Shown here: in pieces, positions 23,607-32,098 of the stretch
How positions within the stretch are numbered: position 1 is the first letter of the stretch
Layout of the letters: each line of letters opens with the position of its first letter
Assembly (NCBI RefSeq): GCF_900108455.1
Contig: NZ_FNWS01000001.1
Coordinates: 248,001 to 312,000, forward strand
Direction: 5' to 3'
Source of the DNA: Fructobacillus pseudoficulneus
GTDB taxonomy: Bacteria; Bacillota; Bacilli; Lactobacillales; Lactobacillaceae
DNA: 64,000 nt
Translations under genes and position numbers: made by a program
Notes under the pieces: model-generated
Told to the model about the DNA's origin: nothing
Database searches by the model: none
The model's input: the letters and a program-made list of their open reading frames with translations, nothing else

Positions 23607-24914
23607 ATGTCCTTCATTTCATCATATTTCCAGTTTGATAAACTGGGCACTTCTTTCCGTAAGGAAATTGTTGCTGGTTTGACGACTTTTGTCGCCATGT
23701 CATACATTCTGTTCTTGAATCCAACCGTTTTGGGTGATGCCGGCATGAACAAGGGAGCGGTCTTCACGGCCACTGCCATTGCTTCTGGTATCGCTACTAT
23801 CTTCATGGGATTGGTTGCTCGTTACCCAATCGCCATTGCCCCAGGTCTTGGTGTCAACGCCTTCTTCGCTTATTCCGTTGTTATCGGAATGGGTGTTAAG
23901 TGGCAAACGGCCATGGCCGGTATCTTGATTGCCGCCGTTATCTTCTTGCTCTTGACGATGTTCAAGATTCGCGAAAAGATTATCGATGCTATCCCTTCTG
24001 ATTTGAAGATTGCCATCGCTGCCGGGATCGGACTGTTCATTGCCTTCATCGGTTTGCACAACGCCGGTTTGGTTGTCGCTGACAAGTCAACGATGGTCGC
24101 AATGGGTAACTTGACGAGCCCAACTGTCTTGTTGGCCATCTTTGGTATCATCTTGACTTTGGTTTTGTTGTCAATCAACACCCCTGCCGCTATCTTCGTT
24201 GGAATGATTGGAACAACAATTGTTGGTTTGATCTTCGGGCAAATCAAGATGCCAAGTTCAATTATTGGTGCCGTTCCTTCTTTGAAGCCAACTTTTGGTG
24301 AATCATTTAACTACCTTGGTCACATCAACACCTTCCAAATGTGGGTTGTGGTTTTGACTTTCTTGATTGTTACTTTCTTCGATACTGCCGGAACTTTGAT
24401 TGGTTTGGCTGAACAAGCTGGCTTCATCGAAAACAACAAGATGCCACGTGCCGGTAAGGCTTTGATGGCCGATGCCGTTGGAATGACTGCCGGAGCTGTT
24501 TTGGGAACTTCACCAACTTCAGCCTACGTTGAATCATCATCAGGTATCGCCGTTGGTGGTCGTTCTGGTTTGACTTCAGTCGTTACTGGTTTGCTCTTCT
24601 TCGCCGCCTTGATTTTCTCACCATTGTTGACGGTCGTAACGGATGCCGTTACTGCCCCAGCCTTGGTTATCGTTGGAATCATGATGGCTAAGAACTTGAA
24701 GAAGATCAACTGGGATGACTTTGCGGTTGCCGCTCCTGCCTTCTTGGTCGTTGTGGGTATGCCATTGACTTATTCAATCTCAGATGGAATCGCTTTGGGA
24801 TTCATCGTTTACCCAATTACGATGATTGCTACTAAGCGTGCTAAGGACGTAAACTGGTTGATGTACCTATTGGCCATCATCTTCGTCTTCTTCCTTTATT
24901 CAACACACAGCTAA
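23607..24914 (+). CDS. pbuG: Guanine/hypoxanthine permease, NCS2 AzgA-like family
   Basis: 435-residue permease with about 12-14 TM segments, importing purine bases with protons. Family motifs: FRKEIVAGLTTFVAMSYILF at the start, IAPGLGVNAFFAYSV, FFDTAGTLIGLAEQAG and TSPTSAYVESSSGIAVGGRSG in the substrate region. The AzgA/PbuG signature is clear; substrate (guanine, hypoxanthine, adenine) is less certain. AAGGAG precedes ATG 23607. No purine riboswitch is present; a PurR operator pair at 23476-23518 takes its place. Codon use is strongly biased, suggesting high expression. Confidence 0.93.
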   Translation: MSFISSYFQFDKLGTSFRKEIVAGLTTFVAMSYILFLNPTVLGDAGMNKGAVFTATAIASGIATIFMGLVARYPIAIAPGLGVNAFFAYSVVIGMGVKWQTAMAGILIAAVIFLLLTMFKIREKIIDAIPSDLKIAIAAGIGLFIAFIGLHNAGLVVADKSTMVAMGNLTSPTVLLAIFGIILTLVLLSINTPAAIFVGMIGTTIVGLIFGQIKMPSSIIGAVPSLKPTFGESFNYLGHINTFQMWVVVLTFLIVTFFDTAGTLIGLAEQAGFIENNKMPRAGKALMADAVGMTAGAVLGTSPTSAYVESSSGIAVGGRSGLTSVVTGLLFFAALIFSPLLTVVTDAVTAPALVIVGIMMAKNLKKINWDDFAVAAPAFLVVVGMPLTYSISDGIALGFIVYPITMIATKRAKDVNWLMYLLAIIFVFFLYSTHS

Positions 24915-24931
24915 AATTATGAACCAAATAA

Positions 24932-24963
24932 AAACTGCCGGAATTTAATTCCGGCAGTTTTTT
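24932..24963 (+). terminator. Bidirectional terminator between pbuG and higA
   Basis: AACTGCCGG-AATTTAATT-CCGGCAGTTTTTT, with A/T runs on both sides, serves the converging pbuG and higBA units. Confidence 0.9.
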
Positions 24964-24973
24964 ATTGCTTTTG

Positions 24974-26044
24974 CTAAAGCATATCTACTTGATAGTGTTC
25001 CTTTAAATCACTGAAAATCGAATAATCCAGATAATGATCTTTTTGCAGACGTCCTAAAACAATACTTGGCAATGTCTCATTTTCACTAGCAAAACGTTTA
25101 ATCGCGACTTCCGTAAAAGTATTCTTCTGAACAAATTCTTGATAATTGTCCTCTGAAATCAAGTGACTTTGTGCAAATTTATCTGCTCGTTTCTCTTCTT
25201 GATTATATTCACCTGCATCTGTATGTGAATAAAAATCTTCATAATAGATATGACCAAGTTCATGGAAAAGTAAAAACCAAAAAATATCCAATTGCTTATT
25301 TCGATCTGTAATAGTTAAGAGCACCGACCCATCTTTGAATTTCTTCGTTGCACCATTTAAGCTAGCCCCTGCCAGCGTCGGCATTCCAACCAAAATAATA
25401 CCGGCTTCTTGTAGCAATGATTGTAACTCTTTATATGGATTATCAGCGTTTTGTCCAACTAATCGCTTTAATCGAGGTAAAATTGCTTCCAACTTTTTCC
25501 GATTGTATGGCTCAGTATCAACAGACCGTGCTTGATTACTGGCAATTTCAAGCGTAACATTCGAATTCACTACTGCCTTGGACGTTTCTCTACTTCTACG
25601 ATAGCTAACCAATGGGTTAAATTCTGTTAGTTTGGCTAAATTTGTCCAAGCAAGTAGCTCGCGTAAAGTAGCAATTTTTTCCTCTTGTGTATACCTTTTA
25701 TTTTCAACAAAACGATATTTTTTCAGCGTCTGAAAATCAATCATTTTTGCCACTGACAGCTCATCTTCCGCCATTTGATTATTAATTTCAATGACCTTGC
25801 CATCATATCTTCCTTGAAGATTTAGCCAAGTCATCACTGATATACCAGTTAGCTTGGATAGTTTATTAGCTAACTCATTGCTTAATCGGTCTTCGCCACT
25901 GATTAATTTACTAACAGACTTAGCAGTTGTTCCTAACCGTTCTGCAAATTCTGCCTGCGTAATATTCAACTCTTCTACTATTTCTTCAACATACGTTCCA
26001 GGATGAAAAGCAATCAAATCCTGGTATTCAACACTTTTACTCAT
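24974..26044 (-). CDS. HigA-type antitoxin fused to an ImmA/IrrE metallopeptidase
   Basis: 356 residues. An N-terminal XRE/HigA helix-turn-helix (about 15-70; FHPGTYVEEIVEELNITQAE, then EFAERLGTTAKSVSKLISG) is joined to a long middle region and an ImmA/IrrE (COG2856) domain with the zinc motif HELGH at 261-265 and a downstream acidic helix. It should bind the operator at 26396-26416, neutralise the HigB toxin, and possibly be controlled by or perform proteolysis. It overlaps higB by 8 nt. AT content and codon use differ from the flanking core genes, pointing to acquisition. Confidence 0.85.
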   Translation of the reverse strand: MSKSVEYQDLIAFHPGTYVEEIVEELNITQAEFAERLGTTAKSVSKLISGEDRLSNELANKLSKLTGISVMTWLNLQGRYDGKVIEINNQMAEDELSVAKMIDFQTLKKYRFVENKRYTQEEKIATLRELLAWTNLAKLTEFNPLVSYRRSRETSKAVVNSNVTLEIASNQARSVDTEPYNRKKLEAILPRLKRLVGQNADNPYKELQSLLQEAGIILVGMPTLAGASLNGATKKFKDGSVLLTITDRNKQLDIFWFLLFHELGHIYYEDFYSHTDAGEYNQEEKRADKFAQSHLISEDNYQEFVQKNTFTEVAIKRFASENETLPSIVLGRLQKDHYLDYSIFSDLKEHYQVDML

Positions 26045-26375
26045 AATGATTACTCACCTCCTTTAAAGAAATCACATGAATCGCTGCTGCCTCACTAACA
26101 ATGTCACTTTGACTTTGTTCATCAAATTTAACAATGAGCCTGTAGGAAGAGTGCCGTCCATCAATATCCATCGCATAATATTCTTTAAGCGTTCCTCGTA
26201 AAGAATGAAAGTGTAGTGGTGGATAGCGAATAATGTCTCCCAGGTTTTCAACTGTTTCCAAAAGATTAATTACTGAATGTAATTTTCGAGCAACCTTTTC
26301 TGGAAAATCTTTTTTAGCAATCGTCAGTTTGGTGCATTGTTGTTCAATTTTTTTATTTAAGTAGACAATTTCCAT
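26037..26375 (-). CDS. RelE/HigB-family toxin
   Basis: 112 residues with the compact RelE/ParE-superfamily layout: helices first (FPEKVARKLHSVINLLETVENLG), then a beta sheet with LHSLRG-like HFHSLRGTLKEYYAMDI and SYRLIVKF. Toxin-first order, tight overlap with an XRE antitoxin and an autoregulated promoter are the HigBA arrangement. It presumably cleaves mRNA on the ribosome, but catalytic residues are not certain from sequence. Start ATG 26375 has GGGGGA upstream. Confidence 0.82.
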   Translation of the reverse strand: MEIVYLNKKIEQQCTKLTIAKKDFPEKVARKLHSVINLLETVENLGDIIRYPPLHFHSLRGTLKEYYAMDIDGRHSSYRLIVKFDEQSQSDIVSEAAAIHVISLKEVSNHYE

Positions 26376-26395
26376 GCGGATTCCCCCGACGTGTA

Positions 26396-26446
26396 AAATT
26401 ACCCATTTGGTAATTTCATGATAATATCAGAAGACTTCCTTGTCAA
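26396..26446 (-). promoter_or_regulatory. higBA promoter and palindromic operator
   Basis: Consensus -35 TTGACA (26446-26441), 17-nt spacer, -10 TATCAT (26423-26418), then immediately downstream AAATTACC-5-GGTAATTT (26396-26416), a perfect 8-bp inverted repeat over the start-site region. A repressor bound there would block transcription, fitting HigA autoregulation. Confidence 0.75.
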
Positions 26447-26487
26447 TCAAAAAAAGTCGAAATTTTAACAAAATTTCGACTTTTTTT
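26446..26487 (-). terminator. Terminator of the recN operon
   Basis: AAAGTCGAAATTTT-AACA-AAATTTCGACTTT with T runs on both strands, after the recN stop; it touches the higBA -35 hexamer. Confidence 0.9.
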
Positions 26488-26506
26488 ATTTTATTAAGCA
26501 ATCCCT

Positions 26507-28189
26507 TTAACTTTGTGCCTTTGCCCGCAGATCCTTGGCATTGGCCAAGGCTGCATCCGTGACCTGGTTACCAGACAACATCATCGCAATCGCAGCATCA
26601 CGGCGGTCTTCCGGCAGGTCATGAACCTGGGTCGCCGTCCGCTCATTTTGGTTAAACTTCTCGATCAAGAAGTGGTGGGTCGCAGCGGCCGCAACCTGTG
26701 GCAAATGCGTAATCGCCAGCACCTGGGTCTTCGCTGCAATTGTCTGCATCTTAGCGGCAATGGCTGAACCAACTCGACCTGAAACACCCGTATCAATTTC
26801 ATCAAAGACCACCGTTGGTAGTCCTTGCTGAGCAATAAAGATGGTCTTCAAAGCCAACATTAGTCGAGAGGCTTCTCCACCAGAGGCAGCCTTTTCTAAC
26901 GGCTTGGTGCCTTCACCCTGGTTGGTTTGAACAAAGAAGGCAACTTTATCGGCACCAGAAGCCAAGTACCCGTTAACGGGCGTGAACTGAACCTCAAAGT
27001 AGGCCTGCTCCATCAAGAGGTCAACCAGCTCGCGGTTAACGGCCTGTTCCAATTTGGCAGCGATATCCTTGCGCGTCTTAGTCAACGTGGCCGCAGCCTG
27101 CTCAATTTGCCCCTTCACGGCTTCTTTTTCCTTGGTGAGGGTTGCAACATCAAATGAACCCCCATCGAGGTCAGAAAGCTCCTGGTCGACCTTAGCCTGG
27201 AAGGCCAAGATTTCTTCGACCGAGTCGCCATACTTGCGCTTCAGATTATGAATCACCTGCAAGCGATCATCGATAGCCACCAGGGCCGCCTCGTCAAAGG
27301 ACAGGTTGGAAACCGCCTCATCCAACTCGCGGCCTGCATCCTGAGCGGCATAGTAGGCTTCTGACAGTGACTGTTCCAAATTAGCAAAGTCATCATCGTA
27401 GCTCGCTGCCTGGGTCATCGCCTGGTGGGCCGAAGCTAAGAGGTCAATCGCCCCGCCATCTAAGCCGGGGTTGAGAGCCTGCTGTGCCTGGTCCAAGGCA
27501 TCGGCAATCTTCTTATAGTTAGCCAACTTAGTTCGGTCAGCGAGCAACTGCTCTTCCTCGCCCGCTTGCAAATTGGCTTCCTTCAGCTCCGTTTGCTGAA
27601 AGGACAAGAGGTCCAGGCGCTGGTTAATATCCTGACGCCGGTTCTGCAAGTCATCAATTTTCTTGGTTAAGTCGCGGTAACGGTAAAAGACTTCCTGATA
27701 GGCTGCCTGAGCCTGCTTTAATTCCTTCCCACCAAAGTCATCTAGCAAAGACAAATGATGGTCTGGATTGAGCAACAACGAAGTGTCGTGCTGCCCTTGG
27801 ATTTCCACTAACTGTGAACCCAAATCAGAAAGCACCTTTAAGGGAACAATCACCCCATTAATCCGGACGACCGACCGACCCTTTTGGTTGAATTCACGGT
27901 AGATGACAACCTGGTCGTCTTCTAATTCAATGCCGGGTGCTTCAAATTGGGCCCGCAGGGAAGCGGCTTTGTCACCAGTAACCGAAAAGACGGCCTGCAA
28001 AACCGCTTTGTCAGCACCCTTACGAATCATTTCTGTACTAGCTCGGCCACCAGTGACCATGGCGAGGGCATCGATAATAATCGACTTTCCTGCACCGGTT
28101 TCACCAGTTAGCACTGTTAATTGGTCATCAAAAGACAAGTCAACTTGGTCAATAATCGCAAAATTTTGTATGGTTAATTGTTCAAGCAT
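26507..28189 (-). CDS. recN: DNA repair protein RecN
   Basis: SMC-like ATPase that gathers double-strand break ends; 560 residues. Walker A GETGAGKS near residue 30, a long central coiled coil (Gln/Ala/Glu-rich, about 160-370), then the ABC signature AASGGEASRLMLAL and Walker B VVFDEIDTGVSG. ATG 28189 has better SD spacing (GAGG, 7 nt) than the adjoining ATG 28192. Last gene of the xseA-xseB-ispA-tlyA-recN order known from Bacillota. Confidence 0.96.
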   Translation of the reverse strand: MLEQLTIQNFAIIDQVDLSFDDQLTVLTGETGAGKSIIIDALAMVTGGRASTEMIRKGADKAVLQAVFSVTGDKAASLRAQFEAPGIELEDDQVVIYREFNQKGRSVVRINGVIVPLKVLSDLGSQLVEIQGQHDTSLLLNPDHHLSLLDDFGGKELKQAQAAYQEVFYRYRDLTKKIDDLQNRRQDINQRLDLLSFQQTELKEANLQAGEEEQLLADRTKLANYKKIADALDQAQQALNPGLDGGAIDLLASAHQAMTQAASYDDDFANLEQSLSEAYYAAQDAGRELDEAVSNLSFDEAALVAIDDRLQVIHNLKRKYGDSVEEILAFQAKVDQELSDLDGGSFDVATLTKEKEAVKGQIEQAAATLTKTRKDIAAKLEQAVNRELVDLLMEQAYFEVQFTPVNGYLASGADKVAFFVQTNQGEGTKPLEKAASGGEASRLMLALKTIFIAQQGLPTVVFDEIDTGVSGRVGSAIAAKMQTIAAKTQVLAITHLPQVAAAATHHFLIEKFNQNERTATQVHDLPEDRRDAAIAMMLSGNQVTDAALANAKDLRAKAQS

Positions 28190-28215
28190 CATGCATCCTC
28201 TCTACCGTTTTTAAT

Positions 28216-29043
28216 TTAATTGCCAGTCTGGTCTAGCTGGCTGTGGGCCTCTTGCACTGTTTGGGCCATCGAAACGGCTGGGTCAATCATGGCGTCATCC
28301 GTCCGCTCAAGCCAGGCCAAAAATTCAATGTTTCCTTGGCCACCCTTGATTGGTGAGAAGGTTAGTCCCTTCACCGTAAAGCCGTTCTCGACCATCATTG
28401 GCAGTGTTTGTTCCAAAACCTGCTGGTGCACAGCGGGGTCTTTAATAATCCCGTGCTTCCCAACCGCCTCTCGGCCCGCTTCAAATTGGGGCTTAATCAA
28501 GGCCGCAACCTCGCCGCCCTGGGCCAAAATATCCTTTAGGGTAGGCAAAATCAGGCTCAGTGAAATGAAGGAAACGTCAATCGTTGTCCGAGTTGGCTGC
28601 CCTTCCATGAAGTCAGCCAATTTGGCATAACGGAAATTCGTATTTTCCATGACCGTGACCCGGTCGTCAATTCGCAACTTCCAAGCCAATTGGTTGGTCC
28701 CAACATCCAAGGCATAGACATGCTTGGCCCCATTTTGTAGGGAAACGTCGGTAAAACCACCAGTTGAAGAACCGATGTCTAAGACAATCTGATCCTGCAT
28801 GGTCATTCCAAAGGTTTCAATCGCCTTCACCAGCTTGTAGCCGCCGCGGGAAACGAAGGGTAAGGGTTCACCCTTAAAGTGTAATTCAGTTGTGACAGGG
28901 ATTTTTTCCCCTGCCTTATCGAGACGCTCCTCGTTGGCTCCCAGGATTTGGCCGGCCATAATGGCCCGCTTTGCCTGTTCGCGTGAGGTAAAGAGTCCCT
29001 GTTGGACGAGTAACACGTCCACCCGTTCTTTTGCTACTGCCAC
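28216..29043 (-). CDS. TlyA/YqxC-family rRNA methyltransferase
   Basis: 275 residues: an S4 RNA-binding domain (about 5-65; RVDVLLVQQGLFTSREQAKRA-like) followed by an FtsJ-type SAM methyltransferase (VLDIGSSTGGFTDVSLQNGA, YALDVGTNQLAWKLR). TlyA makes 2'-O-methyl cytidines in rRNA; the Bacillota orthologues are less studied and have been called haemolysins. GTG start 29043 follows GGAG. Lies between ispA and recN with only a few bases on each side. Confidence 0.93.
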   Translation of the reverse strand: MAVAKERVDVLLVQQGLFTSREQAKRAIMAGQILGANEERLDKAGEKIPVTTELHFKGEPLPFVSRGGYKLVKAIETFGMTMQDQIVLDIGSSTGGFTDVSLQNGAKHVYALDVGTNQLAWKLRIDDRVTVMENTNFRYAKLADFMEGQPTRTTIDVSFISLSLILPTLKDILAQGGEVAALIKPQFEAGREAVGKHGIIKDPAVHQQVLEQTLPMMVENGFTVKGLTFSPIKGGQGNIEFLAWLERTDDAMIDPAVSMAQTVQEAHSQLDQTGN

Positions 29044-29046
29044 AAT

Positions 29047-29925
29047 TTACGCTCCAATTTGAGACAAAATACTTGTTAATAGTTCTGGATCAAAGCTGAC
29101 TTCGCTTTCAACCAAGCCAGCCAAGGCCGTTTCTGCTTGAATTTTTAGCTGCATCACCAAATCCTGGGCCTGGTCCAGGCCAACGAGGTGAACCAAGGAC
29201 ACAACGCCTTCGGCAGCATCCTGGTCATAGTCATCCAAATCGTCTTGTATTTGGAAAAGCAGACCAAAGGCTCCGGCAAAGTCAGCCAAGTGGCCCAAGC
29301 TCTTTTGGTTCAAGCCCAGGTACTGGCCACCAATCAAGGCTGCCGCCTGCAAGAGGTCGGCCGTCTTCTTCTGGTAAACCTGGTCCAAGACCGCGGCTAA
29401 GGCGACTTTGTCTTCATTGACGGCATGATTATCCATGTCCAAAACCTGACCCAATACCATACCGTTGGCGCCAGCCTTTTGCGACAGGGTGGCAATCATC
29501 GCCACCTTTTGCTCGGCCGACACTTCAGTCAAACCAGCTAACAAAGAGAAGGCCCCAGCCTGAAGGGCATCCCCCACCAAGACCGCACTGGCCGGCCCAT
29601 ACATGGCATGAACCGAAAGTTGGCCTCGCCGGTAGGCATCGTTATCCATCGCTGGTAGGTCATCGTGGACCAAAGAATAGGCGTGCACCCATTCCAAAGC
29701 CGTCGCCGCCTGAATGGCATCCTCATCAATTGACTGACCAAAGGAGTCAATCACTGCCAAGGCCAACAGTGGCCGCAACCGTTTACCCGGCGTCAGCAAA
29801 GCATAGGTCAGCATTTCCTGCCAAACTTTCGGTGCTTGTTGGCCCGTCTGCTCAAGCACTTCCGCCTGCAAATCCTGGTTAACGCGTGGCTGATATTCTT
29901 TTGCAAATTCTTGAAACTTAGTCAT
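29047..29925 (-). CDS. ispA: Farnesyl diphosphate synthase (short-chain polyprenyl synthase)
   Basis: 292 residues. First Asp-rich motif DDLPAMDND at 88-96 with the two-residue insertion typical of bacterial FPP synthases; second motif [10 protein letters not shown] near 230. Condenses IPP with DMAPP and GPP to FPP, the precursor of undecaprenyl phosphate for wall synthesis. The ATG overlaps the xseB 3' end by 8 nt; SD weak, consistent with coupling. Confidence 0.95.
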   Translation of the reverse strand: MTKFQEFAKEYQPRVNQDLQAEVLEQTGQQAPKVWQEMLTYALLTPGKRLRPLLALAVIDSFGQSIDEDAIQAATALEWVHAYSLVHDDLPAMDNDAYRRGQLSVHAMYGPASAVLVGDALQAGAFSLLAGLTEVSAEQKVAMIATLSQKAGANGMVLGQVLDMDNHAVNEDKVALAAVLDQVYQKKTADLLQAAALIGGQYLGLNQKSLGHLADFAGAFGLLFQIQDDLDDYDQDAAEGVVSLVHLVGLDQAQDLVMQLKIQAETALAGLVESEVSFDPELLTSILSQIGA

Positions 29926-30145
29926 TATTCGTCAATTCCAAATCCGTCAAACCACCGTCATCATCCATGACCTTAGCCAAGGTCTTTTCGGCATCCTGCA
30001 AAGTCTTTTGCAGGTCCTTTACCAAGGTTACCCCGGTTTTAAAGTCGGTCAAAGCCGTCTCCAAAGGACGGTCACCCTTTTCTAGGGCAGAGACGATTTC
30101 TTCTAATTGTTTTAACTTATCTTCAAATGATACTTTTTCAGCCAT
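29918..30145 (-). CDS. xseB: Exodeoxyribonuclease VII small subunit
   Basis: 75 residues beginning [18 protein letters not shown], the family's two-helix protein ([15 protein letters not shown]), ending in an acidic tail. ATG 30145 is used rather than upstream in-frame starts because GAGGAGAG precedes it and xseA stops one base before it. Several copies bind XseA to form the single-strand-specific exonuclease. Confidence 0.95.
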   Translation of the reverse strand: MAEKVSFEDKLKQLEEIVSALEKGDRPLETALTDFKTGVTLVKDLQKTLQDAEKTLAKVMDDDGGLTDLELTNND

Positions 30146-30146
30146 T

Positions 30147-31415
30147 TTACTCTCCTCTAATCTGGGCAGGGACATCCCCGTCAGCAAAGGTCAACTGCAC
30201 CTCATCGCCAACCTTCAAATCGCCCTTCTTCTTAATGACTTTGTCAGCCGGTCCCCTAACAATCGTGTAACCGGAAGCCAAAATCTTCAAAGGCGACACG
30301 AGGTCTAGCTTGGCAGATGCCAAGGCCAAGGCCTCCTGGTAGGGCCGCAAAATCTGTTGTTTTTGCTGCACGAGGCGGCCGCCTGCCTTCGTAAAGCGGT
30401 ATTGTTTTTGGTCCAACTGCCGTTGAAAGCCCCGCGACAACCGGTCGACCAGCTGGTCAACTTCCTGTTGGTAGGCCGCGTACAACCGGTCTGGTTGCTG
30501 CATAATTGGTCGGTTCAAGATTTGATCCAGCCAATTCTGCCGGTCTTGTACCGTTTTCTTTCCCGCGACCACCAACCGTGTCTCGAGCTCAAAGAGTCGG
30601 TCGACAATGTTTTGCCGGGTGACTGGCGTGGCCAATTCAGCCGCTGCCGTTGGCGTCGCTGCCCGACGGTCAGCTACCAAGTCAACGAGGGTATTATCTG
30701 TCTCGTGACCAACCGAGGAAATAATCGGTGTTTTTAAGGCTGCCACCTTCCGGACTAAGGCCTCGTCATTGAAGGCCCAGAGGTCCTCAATCGAACCACC
30801 ACCACGGCCAATAATCGCCGTGTCAAAGCCTAATTGGTCAACCCGGTCTAGCTGCTTCAGCAAGGATGGCACAGCCCCCTCACCCTGAACGACGGCCGGT
30901 AACAAAATCACCTGCGCCTGTGGCAACCGGCGCTCCACCGTCTTCGCCACGTCTTCGACGACAGCCCCAGTTGGCGAAGTAATCACCGCGATTTTCTTGG
31001 GCAGTAGTGGTAACTGCCGCTTTGGCTGGGTAAAGAGTCCTTCTTTGGTCAGCTTTTCCTTTAGCTGAGTCAGCGCCATGAAGAGGTCACCGACACCATC
31101 CGGGGTCATTTGTTCTAGAATAATCGAATAAGACCCTGAGGGCTCATAGACCTGGACGCGGCCAATGGCGAGGACCTTCATCCCCTCCTTTGGCTCAAAC
31201 TTCAACCGCGACGAATACGAAAACATCGTCGCCCGGATGACGGCCTTGCCGTTGGGGTCCTTAATTGAAAAGTAGAGGTGACGGCCCTTGCGATTACCTA
31301 AGTTGGAAATTTCACCCGTCAAATAAACCTTACCAAGGTAAGGATCCTGGTCAAATTTCGCTTTTAAATAGCTGGTCAAAGCGCCAACCGTTAGGTACTT
31401 GGACGATTCTGCCAT
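30147..31415 (-). CDS. xseA: Exodeoxyribonuclease VII large subunit
   Basis: 422 residues. An OB-fold (about 5-105; [36 protein letters not shown]), the catalytic domain ([51 protein letters not shown]-like) and a C-terminal coiled coil. ATG 31415 follows GGGAGG; the next in-frame start upstream lacks an SD. Heads the xseA-xseB-ispA-tlyA-recN operon, with an extended -10 promoter at 31447-31455. Confidence 0.96.
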   Translation of the reverse strand: MAESSKYLTVGALTSYLKAKFDQDPYLGKVYLTGEISNLGNRKGRHLYFSIKDPNGKAVIRATMFSYSSRLKFEPKEGMKVLAIGRVQVYEPSGSYSIILEQMTPDGVGDLFMALTQLKEKLTKEGLFTQPKRQLPLLPKKIAVITSPTGAVVEDVAKTVERRLPQAQVILLPAVVQGEGAVPSLLKQLDRVDQLGFDTAIIGRGGGSIEDLWAFNDEALVRKVAALKTPIISSVGHETDNTLVDLVADRRAATPTAAAELATPVTRQNIVDRLFELETRLVVAGKKTVQDRQNWLDQILNRPIMQQPDRLYAAYQQEVDQLVDRLSRGFQRQLDQKQYRFTKAGGRLVQQKQQILRPYQEALALASAKLDLVSPLKILASGYTIVRGPADKVIKKKGDLKVGDEVQLTFADGDVPAQIRGE

Positions 31416-31446
31416 CAAGGCCTCCCGCACTACATTCTTATTCAAT

Positions 31447-31455
31447 ATTATACCA
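31447..31455 (-). promoter_or_regulatory. xseA operon promoter (extended -10)
   Basis: TGGTATAAT on the minus strand, a perfect -10 with TG extension and no convincing -35, 32 nt upstream of the xseA start. It lies directly after the terminator at 31471-31497. Confidence 0.6.
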
Positions 31456-31470
31456 GAGAATCAGACCAAT

Positions 31471-31497
31471 AAAAAAACAGCTAACCGAAGTTAGCTG
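31471..31497 (-). terminator. Terminator of the candidate small RNA
   Basis: CAGCTAAC-TTCG-GTTAGCTG followed by seven T on the minus strand. No protein gene precedes it on that strand. Confidence 0.85.
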
Positions 31498-31702
31498 CTT
31501 AGTTTGGCATGCCAGATTCGCTCTGACGGGCGACTTGAACAAAGTCCAAGTAAGTCTCCGTCACCACAGTCAAAGACTGTTAGTCATGGTGAGGTATCGG
31601 AATTCCACAATACCGGTACCACCTACGCCAAATCCGTGGCTTGTAATTAAATACAGTAGGCCGTGTGTGCGTCCTAAAAGACGCGTTCGACTCATCGCAT
31701 AC
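31471..31702 (-). ncRNA. Candidate structured small RNA, about 230 nt
   Basis: Bounded by a promoter (31707-31735) and an intrinsic terminator, with no plausible ORF on that strand. The transcript predicts a chain of stems: GCGTC/GACGC, CCTAC/GTAGG, GGTAT/ATACC, CACCA..CAGTC-TTT-GACTG..TGGTG, GACGG.GACTT/AAGTC..CCGTC, CAGA/TCTG, then the terminator. Length would suit 6S RNA, but the fold is a string of hairpins rather than a 6S rod, and I cannot match a known class. It is not a leader of xseA, which has its own promoter. Confidence 0.5.
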
Positions 31703-31706
31703 TTCT

Positions 31707-31735
31707 ATTATGACAGCTTGCGGGACAAAAAGCAA
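31707..31735 (-). promoter_or_regulatory. Promoter of the candidate small RNA
   Basis: -35 TTGCTT (31735-31730), 17-nt spacer, -10 CATAAT (31712-31707). Divergent from the promoter at 31758-31786. Confidence 0.6.
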
Positions 31736-31757
31736 GTCAGCCCCAGAACAAAGCACC

Positions 31758-31786
31758 TTTACAGCCTCAGCCCGACCCCGTATAAT
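31758..31786 (+). promoter_or_regulatory. Promoter of the 83-residue protein gene, leaderless arrangement
   Basis: -35 TTTACA (31758-31763), 17-nt spacer, consensus -10 TATAAT (31781-31786). The expected start site (about 31792-31794) coincides with the ATG at 31794. Confidence 0.65.
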
Positions 31787-31793
31787 GAAGCAC

Positions 31794-32045
31794 ATGATTA
31801 TGATTGAAGCTATTAAAACCAAAGAGTTGGTCCAAATGGGCCCCGCCAAGGACCGCGACTGGGAAGACTTGGCCCTACCAGACTTAGGCCAAAGTCCAAA
31901 AGAGCTGGTCTTGGCCGTCATTGCGGCCTATGACCTCGGCGAACTTATCAGCCAGGCCCATACTTCTAACCCAAAGGTGCTCAAGGCCACGGTGGAAAAG
32001 GACGGCACTTCCTATCACTTATCCGCCAAAATTCATTTCGACTAA
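31794..32045 (+). CDS. Small protein of unknown function (possibly leaderless mRNA)
   Basis: 83 residues beginning MIMIEAIKTKELVQMG; not recognised. Soluble, mixed helix/strand, acidic in the first half (KDRDWEDLALPDLGQ) and ending in a likely beta hairpin (LKATVEKDGTSYHLSAKIHFD). The reading frame is open further upstream, but a strong promoter ends 8 nt before this ATG and no SD exists. So I start here, implying a leaderless transcript; ATG 31800 is an alternative. Own promoter and terminator argue it is a real gene. Confidence 0.65.
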   Translation: MIMIEAIKTKELVQMGPAKDRDWEDLALPDLGQSPKELVLAVIAAYDLGELISQAHTSNPKVLKATVEKDGTSYHLSAKIHFD

Positions 32046-32072
32046 AAAAACAGCCATCTCTGGCTGTTTTTT
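32044..32072 (+). terminator. Bidirectional terminator between the small-protein gene and 32099-32629
   Basis: AAAACAGCCA-TCTC-TGGCTGTTTTTT, T runs on both strands, between converging genes. Confidence 0.88.
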
Positions 32073-32098
32073 GTTTGCTTTTAGTCGTTATCTAATGG

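Noticed and set aside
31590-31625. T-box-like GGTGGTACCG followed by a stem in the candidate RNA
   Set aside because: The 14-nt T-box matches only in its core, the upstream part is too short for a normal Stem I, the terminator lies over 100 nt downstream, and the next gene (xseA) is not an amino-acid gene and has its own promoter.
31580-31921. 113-codon ORF on the minus strand
   Set aside because: It runs through the divergent promoters, has no SD, and overlaps the plus-strand small gene and the structured RNA; composition is not protein-like.
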